Source of the DNA: Clostridium sp. CAG:451
GTDB lineage: Bacteria; Bacillota_I; Bacilli_A; RF39; UBA660
Assembly: GCA_000438295.1 (NCBI GenBank)
Contig: FR901067.1
Coordinates: 1-47,493, forward strand
Length of the DNA: 47,493 nt
Reading direction: 5' to 3'
This document shows positions 32,558 to 40,817 of this stretch, piece after piece. Both the position numbers and the translations under genes were made by a program. The notes beneath the pieces were generated by a model. It did not search any database, had not been told where the DNA came from, and saw only the letters and a list, made by a program, of their open reading frames with translations. The stretch's first letter is position 1, and each line of letters begins with the position of its first letter.

Positions 32558-34699
32558 ATGAAAAAAGTATTTGAACTTGATTTCCATGGTAGAAAAATTG
32601 TAGTAGAACAAGGAGAACTTGCCAAACAAGCGACTGGTTCTGTTTTAGTTCGTTATAATGATACAGTGATACTTACGGCAGTAGTAGTAGGAAAAACAGC
32701 TAACTTATTAAGTGACTTTTTCCCATTAACAGTTAACTATCAAGAAAAACTTTATTCAGTAGGAAAGATTCCTGGAGGCTTTATTAAAAGAGAAGGAAGA
32801 CCAACTGATGCGGCAACTCTTGCTGCTAGAATGATTGATAGACCAATACGTCCTTTATTTAAGGAAGATTTTAAACATGAAGTACAAATCATTAATACAG
32901 TATTATCAGTAGATCAAGATTGTTCACCAGAACTTGCTGCTATGTTTGGATCAAGTCTTGCTACTATGTTAACAGGAGCTCCTTTTTTAGGACCAGTAGC
33001 AGGAGTAAAGATTGGTTATATAAATGATCAGTTTGTAGTTAATCCAACCCAAGAAGAATTAACAAATAGCAAATTAGACCTTACAGTAGCTGGTACAATT
33101 GATGCTATTACAATGGTAGAAGCTGGTAGTAAAGAGTTGGATGAAGATACTATGCTAGATGCTTTAATGTTAGCTCATGAAGAGATAAAGAAACTTTGTA
33201 AATTCCAATTAGATATTTTAAGTAATTATGATATTAAAGAAATGGAATATGAAAAAATAGAAATAGAAGATGAGTTAAGAAGTGAAGTAGAAAGTCTTTG
33301 TTCTAAAGATATAGATGAAGCTTTAAGAATAAAAGCTAAACAAGAAAGATATCAAAGATTAGATGAAATTAAAGAGAATATTTTAACTAAATATAAGGAA
33401 GAAAATAAAGAGGTAGAAGATATTGATATCTTATTATATAAAGTAAGTAAAATAATTAGTGATACAGAATATAACTTATTTAGAAAGATAATAGTTAAAG
33501 AAAAGTTAAGAAGTGATGGAAGAGGTTTTGATGAAATAAGACCGCTTAGTGCATCTATTGATTTATTACCAAGAACACATGGGTCTGCATTGTTTACTAG
33601 AGGAGAAACACAAAGCTTATCAGTAACTACTCTAGGAGCTTTAGGAGAACATCAAATCTTAGATGGTCTATCTTTAGAAGATGAAAAAAGATTTATGTTA
33701 CACTATAACTTTCCACAGTTTTCAGTAGGAGAGACTGGAAGATATGGAGCACCAGGTAGACGTGAGATTGGTCATGGAGCACTAGGTGAGCGAGCATTAT
33801 TACAAGTTATTCCTAGTGAAGAAGAATTTCCTTATACAATAAGAGTAGTATCAGAAATACTAGAAAGTAATGGAAGTAGTTCACAAGCATCTATTTGTGC
33901 AGGATGCATGAGTTTAATGGCAGCAGGTGTTCCTATTAAAGCACCAGTTGCAGGTATTGCTATGGGATTAATCACTCATGATGATGATTATATTATTTTA
34001 ACAGATATTGCTGGTATGGAAGACCACTTAGGAGATATGGACTTTAAAGTAGCAGGAACCGAAGAAGGTATTTGTGCTTTACAAATGGATATCAAGATTA
34101 AAGGTGTTACCAAAGATATTTTAAAACAAGCCCTAGCTCAAGCTAAAAAAGCAAGACATCAAATTTTAGGTGTTATAACAAATACTATTAAAGAACCAAG
34201 AAAAGAAGTTTCTAAATATGCACCTAAAACAGAGGTATTTTATATCTCACCTAATAAGATAAGAGACGTTATCGGTAAAGGTGGAGAAATGATTACTAAG
34301 ATTATTTGTGAAGCAAGTAATGTTAATGATGTAAATAGTATTGGAGCAGTTAAAGTAGACTTAGAAGATGATGGTAGAGTAATTATTTATCATACTGATA
34401 AAGATGTTATTGATAAAACTAAAGAGATGATTGTAAATGTTGCTCGTGAAGTTGAACAAGGAAAGATTTACTCTGTTAAAGTACTAAAGGTCGAAGAATT
34501 TGGTTGTGTTATTGAATTATGGCCAGGCTGTGAAGGATTTGTTCATATCTCTCAATTAGATACAACACGTGTCAATAAGTGTGAAGATGTAGTAAGTGTT
34601 GGAGATACAATTTTAGTAAAAGCTTTAGGACTAGATAAGAGAGGAAAACAAAGTTTCTCACGAAAAGAAGCAATGAAAGAGATGAAACAGTCTAAATAA
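32558..34699 (+). CDS. pnp: polynucleotide phosphorylase
   Basis: 713 aa 3'-5' exoribonuclease, core of RNA decay. Two RNase PH domains (the second with FMLHYNFPQFSVGETGR and APGRREIGHGALGERAL), a linking helical domain, a KH domain (ISPNKIRDVIGKGGEMITKI) and a C-terminal S1 domain (VEQGKIYSVKVLKVEEFGC). Full length and intact. No terminator-free shortcut: own ribosome binding site AGAGGT 5-6 bases before ATG. Confidence 0.98.
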   Translation: MKKVFELDFHGRKIVVEQGELAKQATGSVLVRYNDTVILTAVVVGKTANLLSDFFPLTVNYQEKLYSVGKIPGGFIKREGRPTDAATLAARMIDRPIRPLFKEDFKHEVQIINTVLSVDQDCSPELAAMFGSSLATMLTGAPFLGPVAGVKIGYINDQFVVNPTQEELTNSKLDLTVAGTIDAITMVEAGSKELDEDTMLDALMLAHEEIKKLCKFQLDILSNYDIKEMEYEKIEIEDELRSEVESLCSKDIDEALRIKAKQERYQRLDEIKENILTKYKEENKEVEDIDILLYKVSKIISDTEYNLFRKIIVKEKLRSDGRGFDEIRPLSASIDLLPRTHGSALFTRGETQSLSVTTLGALGEHQILDGLSLEDEKRFMLHYNFPQFSVGETGRYGAPGRREIGHGALGERALLQVIPSEEEFPYTIRVVSEILESNGSSSQASICAGCMSLMAAGVPIKAPVAGIAMGLITHDDDYIILTDIAGMEDHLGDMDFKVAGTEEGICALQMDIKIKGVTKDILKQALAQAKKARHQILGVITNTIKEPRKEVSKYAPKTEVFYISPNKIRDVIGKGGEMITKIICEASNVNDVNSIGAVKVDLEDDGRVIIYHTDKDVIDKTKEMIVNVAREVEQGKIYSVKVLKVEEFGCVIELWPGCEGFVHISQLDTTRVNKCEDVVSVGDTILVKALGLDKRGKQSFSRKEAMKEMKQSK

Positions 34700-34714
34700 A
34701 TGACTGTTTTTTTC
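34685..34714 (+). terminator. terminator of pnp
   Basis: AAACAGTC (34685-34692), 9-base loop carrying the stop codon, GACTGTTT (34702-34709), then a T run. Confidence 0.85.
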
Positions 34715-34747
34715 TTTTAAAAAGTACTAGTATAAATTAAAAAAATT

Positions 34748-34756
34748 TGCTATACT
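34748..34756 (+). promoter_or_regulatory. extended -10 promoter of the DUF6273 surface protein
   Basis: TGCTATACT, a TGn-extended -10, 30 bases before the start codon; no convincing -35. Confidence 0.5.
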
Positions 34757-34786
34757 TTAACTAGATTAAAAAGATAGGTGATAAAA

Positions 34787-36361
34787 TTGGCAGAATTCAA
34801 ATATAGAAAAAAGAGAAAAGAATTTAAAGAGCAAGCTAGAGTAAGAAATAATGATTACCGGGAAATAGCTCTTACTAAAATGGGAAAAAGACAATTGATG
34901 CTTACCTTACTATCTATCTTTGGAGTAACTTTATTATCAATTGGTAGCACATTTGCCATGTTTACAGTATCATCAAAGTCTGCTGAATATAATGTGGTTA
35001 AATCAGGAACTTTAAATATCAGTTTTGATGCTGACTCATCATCTACTATCGGATTAAATGGAGCTTTACCAACATCAGATAGTGATGGACTTGCTCAAAC
35101 AGGTAATACTTTTACAATTACTAATACGGGAAGTCTAACAGCAGAGTATACTGTATCACTTCAAGATGATAAAGATATGATTACCCAAGATAATTGTAGT
35201 GATAAACAACTAGATAAAGGCTTTATAAAATATAATATAGATGGTACTAATATAAAATTATTAAGTGATTCAATAGATTCAACAATAATATCTGGAAGTT
35301 TAAAAGCGGGAGAATCTAAGACTTTCACTTTAAAACTATGGATAAAAGAAGATGCTACTAATGAAGCCTTAGGAAAACATTATCATGGGAAAATAGTAGT
35401 AGATGCCAATCAAGAAGGATCCCCTCAACTTGCTACTAAACTAATAATGGATAAAGCAAATGTAGAAGATTTAGATTATAACACGGCAACAGATGCTCAA
35501 AAAAAAGAGATGTGGAGATTCACGCATGAAGCAACAGAGCAAACAACAGCTCTAACAGATTATCGCTATATAGGTGCAGATCCTAATAACTACGTAAAAT
35601 TTAATGATGAGTTATGGCGAATAATAGGAGTCTTTGATACAGATGATGGAACAGGAAAGGTAGAAAAAAGACTAAAGATAATAAGAGATGAATCAATAGG
35701 AAATTATTCTTGGGATTATAACTCAGCAGGAAATTATACAAATGAATGGTCAACTGCTCAGTTAAATAACTTATTAAATAGTGGAGCATATTATAATAGA
35801 ACAACAGGAACATACTATAATAATAGTACCACAGCATCAAATGTAGATTTCACTAACAATGGATTAACTGAGAAAGCTAAAACAATGATAGGGAATGCCA
35901 AGTGGTACCTAGGAGGAGCAAATATTTTTAATAGTTCATCAAGTGGACTAGCTTCTCATTGGTATAAATATGAAAGAGGAACAGGAGTATATAGTGGAAG
36001 AAGTACTAGTTGGACAGGAAAAGTAGGATTAATGTATCCAAGTGATTATGGATATGCCACAAGTGGAGGAACAACAACGAATAGAGCCAGTTGTTTAGCA
36101 AAAGAACTGTATAATTGGTATGATAGTTCAGTAAGTGATTGTAAAAATAATGACTGGATGTATAATTCAAGCAATGTTCAGTGGACAATAACTCCCCTCC
36201 AGCATTTAGCCAACTTTGTCATCCGTGTTAGTGATTCTGGACTTGTCAGCTTCATTGATGCATACAGCGACAAGGGCGTGCGGCCAGTCGTTCATCTAAA
36301 CTCGGCAATTAGGGTGACAACAGGATCAGGAACGAAAGAATCACCATACATTTTGGAATAG
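34787..36361 (+). CDS. SipW-type secreted surface protein with DUF6273 domain
   Basis: 524 aa. Basic N-terminus, then a signal segment (about 35-57, LLSIGSTFAMFTVSSKS) like those processed by the SipW peptidase in TasA/camelysin-type proteins, followed by YNVVKSGTLNISF. The Ig-like first half (to about 210) has TFTITNTGSLTAEYTVSL. The second half is a DUF6273-type domain with RYIGADPNNYVKFNDELWRI, NEWSTAQLNNLLN and a GVRPVVHLNSAI end. Start TTG 34787 is preferred: AGGTG lies 6 bases before it, whereas GTG 34778 overlaps that site. Bases from about 36189 to the stop are far richer in G+C than the rest of the gene and use C-ending codons unlike the genome, suggesting exchange of the 3' end. Confidence 0.8.
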   Translation: MAEFKYRKKRKEFKEQARVRNNDYREIALTKMGKRQLMLTLLSIFGVTLLSIGSTFAMFTVSSKSAEYNVVKSGTLNISFDADSSSTIGLNGALPTSDSDGLAQTGNTFTITNTGSLTAEYTVSLQDDKDMITQDNCSDKQLDKGFIKYNIDGTNIKLLSDSIDSTIISGSLKAGESKTFTLKLWIKEDATNEALGKHYHGKIVVDANQEGSPQLATKLIMDKANVEDLDYNTATDAQKKEMWRFTHEATEQTTALTDYRYIGADPNNYVKFNDELWRIIGVFDTDDGTGKVEKRLKIIRDESIGNYSWDYNSAGNYTNEWSTAQLNNLLNSGAYYNRTTGTYYNNSTTASNVDFTNNGLTEKAKTMIGNAKWYLGGANIFNSSSSGLASHWYKYERGTGVYSGRSTSWTGKVGLMYPSDYGYATSGGTTTNRASCLAKELYNWYDSSVSDCKNNDWMYNSSNVQWTITPLQHLANFVIRVSDSGLVSFIDAYSDKGVRPVVHLNSAIRVTTGSGTKESPYILE

Positions 36362-36563
36362 AAAAGGGAGGTAGTAGCCTCAATTTGATGAGCGACGTCC
36401 CATCGGATGATTAGAAAAGCTAGTGAAAAATCATGATAAAAAAACAATGAAATGATGCGTCAATTTTTAAAACTGTTTATGACTGTAACTAATAAGACTA
36501 TACTTACTTGTATGGTCTTTATAGTATTTGTATGATATATTAGTTTGTAAGGAGTTGTTAATT
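36362..36563. other. gene-free flank of the surface-protein gene
   Basis: The first 45 bases keep the higher G+C of the preceding gene end and include a small hairpin (GAGG at 36368-36371 with CCTC at 36378-36381) and GATG/CATC pairs around 36388-36404. The rest is ordinary AT-rich DNA before the methyltransferase. No gene is supported. Confidence 0.45.
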
Positions 36564-37754
36564 ATGAAATGTGTTATTACGTCATATGATCATTTTGGTA
36601 GAGGAATTACTCATATAGATGGTAAGATTACTTTTGTTAAAGGAGTAAGAGTAGGAGATAATGTAGATATAGATATTATTAAAGATAAGAATAAATATTC
36701 TATTGGAAAGGTTAAAGACCCTAAGAATTATTCTAGTATCTTTTGCCCTTATTATTACTCTTGTGGAGGATGTCATCTAGAACAACTTGATTATAGTGAG
36801 CAGTTAGAGTTTAAGAAAGATAAATCTTTAAATATCTTAAATAGATATGCTGGTATTAATATAGATAAAATATCTATAATAGATAGTATAGATAAGTATT
36901 ATCGTAATAAAGTAGTATTTCATATAGAAGAAGATAAAATAGGTTATTATGAAGAAGAAAGTAATAAACTACTTGATATAGATAAGTGTTACTTAGTAAA
37001 TAGTAATATAAATAAAATATATTTAACTATTAAAGAGTTTATTAAAACTAATAAAGAATTAAAAGAAGTTATGATTAGATCTTTTGATAATAATAGTATG
37101 ATAGCATTTACTGGTAATTGTGATATAGAAAGATTAGATTACTTTAAAGATAAAGTAGATTCTTGTTACTTAAATGAAAAGCTAGTATTTGGTTCTGATA
37201 AGATTAAGACTAAAATATTTGATTTGGATTTTTATGTAGGACGTGATGCTTTCTTTCAAGTTAATTCAAATGGATTAGAAAGTATTTATAAAGAGGTTAT
37301 TGATATAGCTAAGAGTAAAGATATAAATACTATTCTAGATTTATATTGTGGAACTGGTACTATCTCTTTACTAGTATCACGTTATGTTAGAAAAGTATAT
37401 GGTGTAGAGATAATAAAAGAAGGAATAGTTGATGCTAACTATAATAAGAAAATAAATAATATAGATAATGTAGAATTCTTTTGCATGGATGCCAAGGATT
37501 TCTTAGAAAAGTATAATAAAGAGATAGACATGATAATAGTAGACCCCCCAAGAAGTGGATTATCAAATAGTGCTAGAAGATTATTACTTGATAAGAAATG
37601 TAATAATATTATTTATATATCTTGTGATTTAATGAGCTTTGCTAGAGATATAAAAGAATTAAGTAGTGAATATGAAATAGAAAGTATTAAACTAGTGGAT
37701 GAGTTTCCTAATACTTATCATGTGGAAACTATAGCTTTCTTAACACATCAATAA
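36564..37754 (+). CDS. 23S rRNA (uracil-C5)-methyltransferase, RlmCD/RumA family
   Basis: 396 aa. N-terminal TRAM domain (about 1-55, DHFGRGITHIDGKITFVKG), iron-sulfur cysteines in CPYYYSCGGCHLEQLDY, and a SAM domain with DLYCGTGTISLLVS, VDPPRSGL and the nucleophile motif YISCDLMSFARDIKEL. These enzymes make m5U at U747 and/or U1939 of 23S rRNA in Gram-positives. ATG 36564 is set by AAGGAG upstream. Single-gene unit. Confidence 0.92.
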   Translation: MKCVITSYDHFGRGITHIDGKITFVKGVRVGDNVDIDIIKDKNKYSIGKVKDPKNYSSIFCPYYYSCGGCHLEQLDYSEQLEFKKDKSLNILNRYAGINIDKISIIDSIDKYYRNKVVFHIEEDKIGYYEEESNKLLDIDKCYLVNSNINKIYLTIKEFIKTNKELKEVMIRSFDNNSMIAFTGNCDIERLDYFKDKVDSCYLNEKLVFGSDKIKTKIFDLDFYVGRDAFFQVNSNGLESIYKEVIDIAKSKDINTILDLYCGTGTISLLVSRYVRKVYGVEIIKEGIVDANYNKKINNIDNVEFFCMDAKDFLEKYNKEIDMIIVDPPRSGLSNSARRLLLDKKCNNIIYISCDLMSFARDIKELSSEYEIESIKLVDEFPNTYHVETIAFLTHQ

Positions 37755-37902
37755 TTCTTACCTTATATTCAATGGAAGTGCACTATAAAGAATTATAACT
37801 AGTATTAGAAAATCTGAACAATCTTTTTATAATTAATCTTTTATTAGATATAGTGTTAAAGGAAAGTATAGTATCATTTTTTTAGTTAATATTAATTTGA
37901 TA
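37755..37902. other. intergenic, no feature beyond an 8-bp hairpin
   Basis: TAATTCTT at 37752-37759 can pair with AAGAATTA at 37789-37796, but the loop is long and no T run follows. Otherwise AT-rich sequence without a gene. Confidence 0.35.
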
Positions 37903-37931
37903 TTGCACGAGAAACAAATGTTTGATACAAT
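37903..37931 (+). promoter_or_regulatory. promoter of the ORF6N gene with an embedded operator-like repeat
   Basis: TTGCAC at 37903-37908, a 17-base spacer, TACAAT at 37926-37931. Within the spacer lies AAACAAATGTTT (37912-37923), an inverted repeat close to the Gram-positive LexA/DinR box (GAAC-N4-GTTY). Confidence 0.55.
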
Positions 37932-37985
37932 ATAATTGTATTAATTACTTGGCATGTTAATATGACAATTTAGACGATAAGGTGT

Positions 37986-38058
37986 GTAGTTTTTAGCCAG
38001 GAAAAACTACATGCATGCTGCGGGTATATCTTTTCAAAAGAAGAGATGTACTCTTTTT
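37986..38058 (+). promoter_or_regulatory. structured 5' leader of the ORF6N gene with terminator-like hairpin
   Basis: Two hairpins: GTAGTTTTT (37986-37994) with AAAAACTAC (38002-38010), perfect over 9 bp; and AAGAAGAG (38038-38045) with CTCTTTTT (38051-38058), which ends in a T run like an intrinsic terminator just before the ribosome binding site. TCTTTT at 38029-38034 can compete for the 5' arm of the second hairpin. This has the form of an attenuator; the ligand or signal is unknown. Confidence 0.45.
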
Positions 38059-38081
38059 GTATGGGGAGGAAAATAAAGACT

Positions 38082-38942
38082 ATGAATGACATTATAAAAG
38101 AAGAAAAAATAGAAAATATGATATATGAAATAAGAGGTAAGCAGGTGATGCTAGATTCTGACCTTGCTAGACTGTATGAATGTTCAAATGGTACAAAAAC
38201 TATTAATCAAGCTGTAAAAAGACATATTAATAAGTTTCCAGAACGATATATGTTTCAACTAGATAAGGAGGAATATTTAAATTTGAAGTCCCAATTTGGG
38301 ACTTCAAGTTTAAATAATTATGGTGGCGTTAGAAAATTACCATTTGTATTCACAGAACAAGGTGTTGCTATGCTTGCAACTATATTAAGAACACCAGTTG
38401 CAGATATAATGAGTATGCAGATAATAGATGCTTTTGTTTATATGAGGAAGTACTTATCAAGTAGTAATAAAGATAGTATGTTAGTTAATCATGAGAATAG
38501 GATATTAAAATTAGAAGAGTCATTTGATAAGATGTCTTCTAAACAAACATCTATTATCTACGATGGTAAAATTTATGATGCTTATAGTATCTTAATAGAT
38601 ATACTAAATAGTGCTAAAGAAGAAATTATAATTATAGATAATTATGCTAATAAAGGTTTATTAGATATGTTAAGAACTATTAATAAAAATATTATTATAC
38701 TATCAAAAAACTTAGATAGTATTTTACTAAAAAAATATAATAGTCAGTATAATAATATTTCATTTATAAATAATAATCCCTTACATGATAGATATATAAT
38801 ACTTGATAGAAAAGATGCATATGTAAGTGGGATGAGTCTGAAAGATATTGGTAAAAAGTATAGCTATATTTATAAAATAAATGAAGAGTTATTTATAGAT
38901 GAATTATTAAAAAGAGTAGACTATCTTATAAGTAACAAATGA
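38082..38942 (+). CDS. ORF6N-domain DNA-binding protein with PLD-like C-terminal domain
   Basis: 286 aa. ORF6N domain at about 7-125: YEIRGKQVMLDSDLARLYE, NQAVKRHINKFPERYMFQL, FVFTEQGVAMLATIL and IIDAFVYMRKYL. A coiled linker follows. The C-terminal domain (about 155-286) has EIIIIDNYANKGLLDML and PLHDRYIILD, resembling a phospholipase-D-type fold with an altered HxK motif. ORF6N proteins are phage or accessory-element regulators. ATG 38082 is set by GGGGAGG. Codons 68-76 are written in a perfect 25-base palindrome (see separate entry). Two decayed copies follow directly. Confidence 0.88.
   Translation: MNDIIKEEKIENMIYEIRGKQVMLDSDLARLYECSNGTKTINQAVKRHINKFPERYMFQLDKEEYLNLKSQFGTSSLNNYGGVRKLPFVFTEQGVAMLATILRTPVADIMSMQIIDAFVYMRKYLSSSNKDSMLVNHENRILKLEESFDKMSSKQTSIIYDGKIYDAYSILIDILNSAKEEIIIIDNYANKGLLDMLRTINKNIIILSKNLDSILLKKYNSQYNNISFINNNPLHDRYIILDRKDAYVSGMSLKDIGKKYSYIYKINEELFIDELLKRVDYLISNK
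38283..38307. repeat. perfect 25-base palindrome inside the ORF6N gene
   Basis: Arms TTGAAGTCCCAA (38283-38294) and TTGGGACTTCAA (38296-38307) around a single central T. Beyond one mismatch on each side the match continues for seven more bases (ATTTAAA / TTTAAAT). It encodes L68-K-S-Q-F-G-T-S. Confidence 0.95.
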
Positions 38943-38958
38943 AAAGGAGAACTAGAAG

Positions 38959-39357
38959 ATGAATGAGGTTATAAAAGAAGAAAAAATAGAAAACATGATA
39001 TATGAAATAAGAGGTAGACAAGTGATGCTTGATTCTGATTTAGCTAGATTATATGAATGTAAGAATGGTACTAAAGAGGTTAATTAAGCAGTAAAAAATA
39101 ATATAGATAAATTCCCAATGAGATATAGTTTTCAATTGACTGATGAGGAAAGTAGAAACTTGAGGTCAAAAATTTTGACCTCAAGTTTAAATAATGGTTA
39201 TGGTGGAAGAAGATATAATCCTAGAGCTTTTACTGAACAGGGAGTATATATGCTTGCAACAATATTAAAAGGTAAGAAAGCAACTAATATGACATTATAT
39301 ATTATGGATGCCTTTATAACTGAACTGTTAAAAAGAGTAGACTATCTTATAAGCTAA
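38959..39357 (+). pseudogene. second ORF6N copy, decayed
   Basis: Starts MNEVIKEEKIENMIYEIRG, nearly identical to the gene upstream. It is broken by TAA at 39085-39087 (codon 43) where the intact gene has CAA (Gln). The linker and PLD-like domain are deleted: after DAFI the frame continues straight into TELLKRVDYLIS, which is the last dozen residues of the intact copy. The shared DNA tail (ttaaaaagagtagactatct) is identical in both. It has its own ribosome binding site (AAGGAGA), so it was once an independent tandem gene. Confidence 0.9.
39156..39188. repeat. perfect 33-base palindrome in the second ORF6N copy
   Basis: Arms AAACTTGAGGTCAAAA (39156-39171) and TTTTGACCTCAAGTTT (39173-39188) around a central A. 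Same codon position as the first palindrome (here L-R-S-K-I-L-T-S) but a different sequence with both arms changed to match. Confidence 0.95.
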
Positions 39358-39365
39358 AATAAGTA

Positions 39366-39460
39366 AAAAAAACATATTAATAAATTTTTAGAGAAATATG
39401 TTTTTCAATTGCTAATGATTTATTTGCAAAAATTTGTGGTCCCAAGTTGGGACCACAAAA
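39366..39460 (+). pseudogene. third ORF6N remnant
   Basis: About 95 bases align with the first copy from acatattaataa onward (HINKF-ERY-FQL region), with a one-base length difference up to the palindrome. Nothing after the palindrome matches. No start or reading frame survives. Confidence 0.75.
39433..39459. repeat. perfect 27-base palindrome in the third ORF6N remnant
   Basis: Arms TTTGTGGTCCCAA (39433-39445) and TTGGGACCACAAA (39447-39459) around a central G. The palindrome is perfect although the gene around it is a wreck. Confidence 0.95.
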
Positions 39461-39555
39461 ATAAAGTAAGGTACTATTATGTGTTACGATGTAATTATGT
39501 TTTATAGTTATAAAAAAATATTTAGGAAAAAATAGTAAAGTGTAGTAAAATAAAT

Positions 39556-40113
39556 ATGAGTAGGGTGATTAAAATTAGATGTAAATGGTGTAACTTAAAT
39601 AATTCCTTGTATGTTAAGTATCATGATGAAGAGTGGTGTCAGCTTAATCTTGATGATGACTACTTGTTTGAAATGTTATTATTAGAATCATTTCAAGCAG
39701 GACTTTCTTGGGAGTGTGTTTTAAATAAAAGAGAAGAATTTAGAAAAGCTTATGATAACTTTAATCTAGAAAAAATTTGTAATTACAGTGATGATAAGAT
39801 TACTGAATTAATAAATAATAAAAAAATTATTAGAAATAAATTAAAGATTAAAGCTAGTATTAATAATGCTAAAATATTTAAAAGTATTAGGAAAGAGTAT
39901 GGTAGCTTTAGAAACTATTTGAAAACTTTTACTAATGAAGAAATAATTTATGAGATAGATAAGACAACTAATTTATTATCTGATAGTATTTCTAAAGATT
40001 TAAAAAAAAGAGGGATGAAGTTTGTAGGAAGTGTTATTATCTATTCTTATTTACAAGCAATAGGTATTATCTATTCTCATGATAAAGAGTGTTTCCTATA
40101 TAAAAAGAAGTAA
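39556..40113 (+). CDS. tag: DNA-3-methyladenine glycosylase I (Tag)
   Basis: About 185 aa. RCKWC near the N-terminus, YHDEEWCQLNLDDDYLFEML and ESFQAGLSWECVLNKRE match Tag, which removes 3-methyladenine from DNA in base-excision repair. The usual WG after DEE is WC here. ATG 39556 has no ribosome binding site. The only good one, AGGGTGATTAAA at 39562-39573, lies inside the frame and points to the ATT codon at 39574, directly before RCKW. ftsA in this window uses the near-identical AGGGGTGATTAA with ATG. So either a rare ATT start or a weak ATG start is used. The next gene begins 10 bases after the stop. Confidence 0.85.
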   Translation: MSRVIKIRCKWCNLNNSLYVKYHDEEWCQLNLDDDYLFEMLLLESFQAGLSWECVLNKREEFRKAYDNFNLEKICNYSDDKITELINNKKIIRNKLKIKASINNAKIFKSIRKEYGSFRNYLKTFTNEEIIYEIDKTTNLLSDSISKDLKKRGMKFVGSVIIYSYLQAIGIIYSHDKECFLYKKK

Positions 40114-40123
40114 AGAGGTATAT

Positions 40124-40756
40124 ATGAGAAGTAAATATTTAAAATATCTAAATGAAGATATTAAGTTTGATAAAGAAACAATGATAGGCATTTTTTGTTT
40201 ATTAGTTGTAATAACTGGTATGTTTGGGTTCCTTTATGAGTTTATTTTTTATTATTTTAATGGAGGTATGAAAACATTTTATTGGCGAGGAGGTAACTTT
40301 CTACCTTGGATTAATATTTATGCTACAGGATCAATTATGATTTATTTATTAACTTATAAAGATAGAAAGAAGCCATTAAAAGTATTTCTGGTTAGTGTTA
40401 TAACAACTGGTATACTTGAGTATTTTTCAGGTCTTGGAATGGATAAAATAGCAGGGAAAAGATGTTGGGATTATAGTCAAGAAATACTTGGTGCTTTAAA
40501 TATAAATGGTTATGTTTGTTTAAGAAGTGTGTTGGTGTTTGGTGTTTTCTCTCTATTACTAATATATATAGTATTGCCACTTATCTTTTATATAGCAAAA
40601 AAATCTAACAAAAAAGTATTTATTACTACTAGTATTATTTTGTGTTCTATAATTATGATAGATGAATTCTATAACTTATTAATAGCAAGAATTTTTCATT
40701 TACCAAGGGCATATAATGTTTATTCAAAACTAGGTGTTCCTTATGTTAAATTTTAA
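40124..40756 (+). CDS. CmpB-type membrane protein (putative ABC transporter permease family)
   Basis: 210 aa, five to six membrane helices (about 19-44, 60-77, 86-104, 135-158, 164-188). Carries the family pattern of PF06541: GFLYEFIFYYFNGG, ILEYFSG, RCWDYS (113-118) and NGYVCLRSVLVFG. Function is not established for this family. ATG 40124 is set by AAAGAGGT. Likely co-transcribed with tag. Confidence 0.8.
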   Translation: MRSKYLKYLNEDIKFDKETMIGIFCLLVVITGMFGFLYEFIFYYFNGGMKTFYWRGGNFLPWINIYATGSIMIYLLTYKDRKKPLKVFLVSVITTGILEYFSGLGMDKIAGKRCWDYSQEILGALNINGYVCLRSVLVFGVFSLLLIYIVLPLIFYIAKKSNKKVFITTSIILCSIIMIDEFYNLLIARIFHLPRAYNVYSKLGVPYVKF

Positions 40757-40789
40757 AAGAGAATGTAATGTTATATTTGATTCTCTTTT
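40755..40789 (+). terminator. terminator after the CmpB-type gene
   Basis: AAAAGAGAAT (40755-40764) pairs with ATTCTCTTTT (40780-40789) around a 15-base loop, overlapping the stop codon. Confidence 0.65.
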
Positions 40790-40817
40790 GGTTTAATAGA
40801 AAAGAATAAAATAGTTA

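Noticed and set aside
35601..35840. Antisense frames in the DUF6273 gene
   Set aside because: They lie opposite a convincing coding frame and give hydrophobic low-complexity peptides without start signals.
37755..39460. Complete prophage around the ORF6N genes
   Set aside because: No integrase, terminase, capsid or att-like repeats are visible; only ORF6N copies suggest a phage link.
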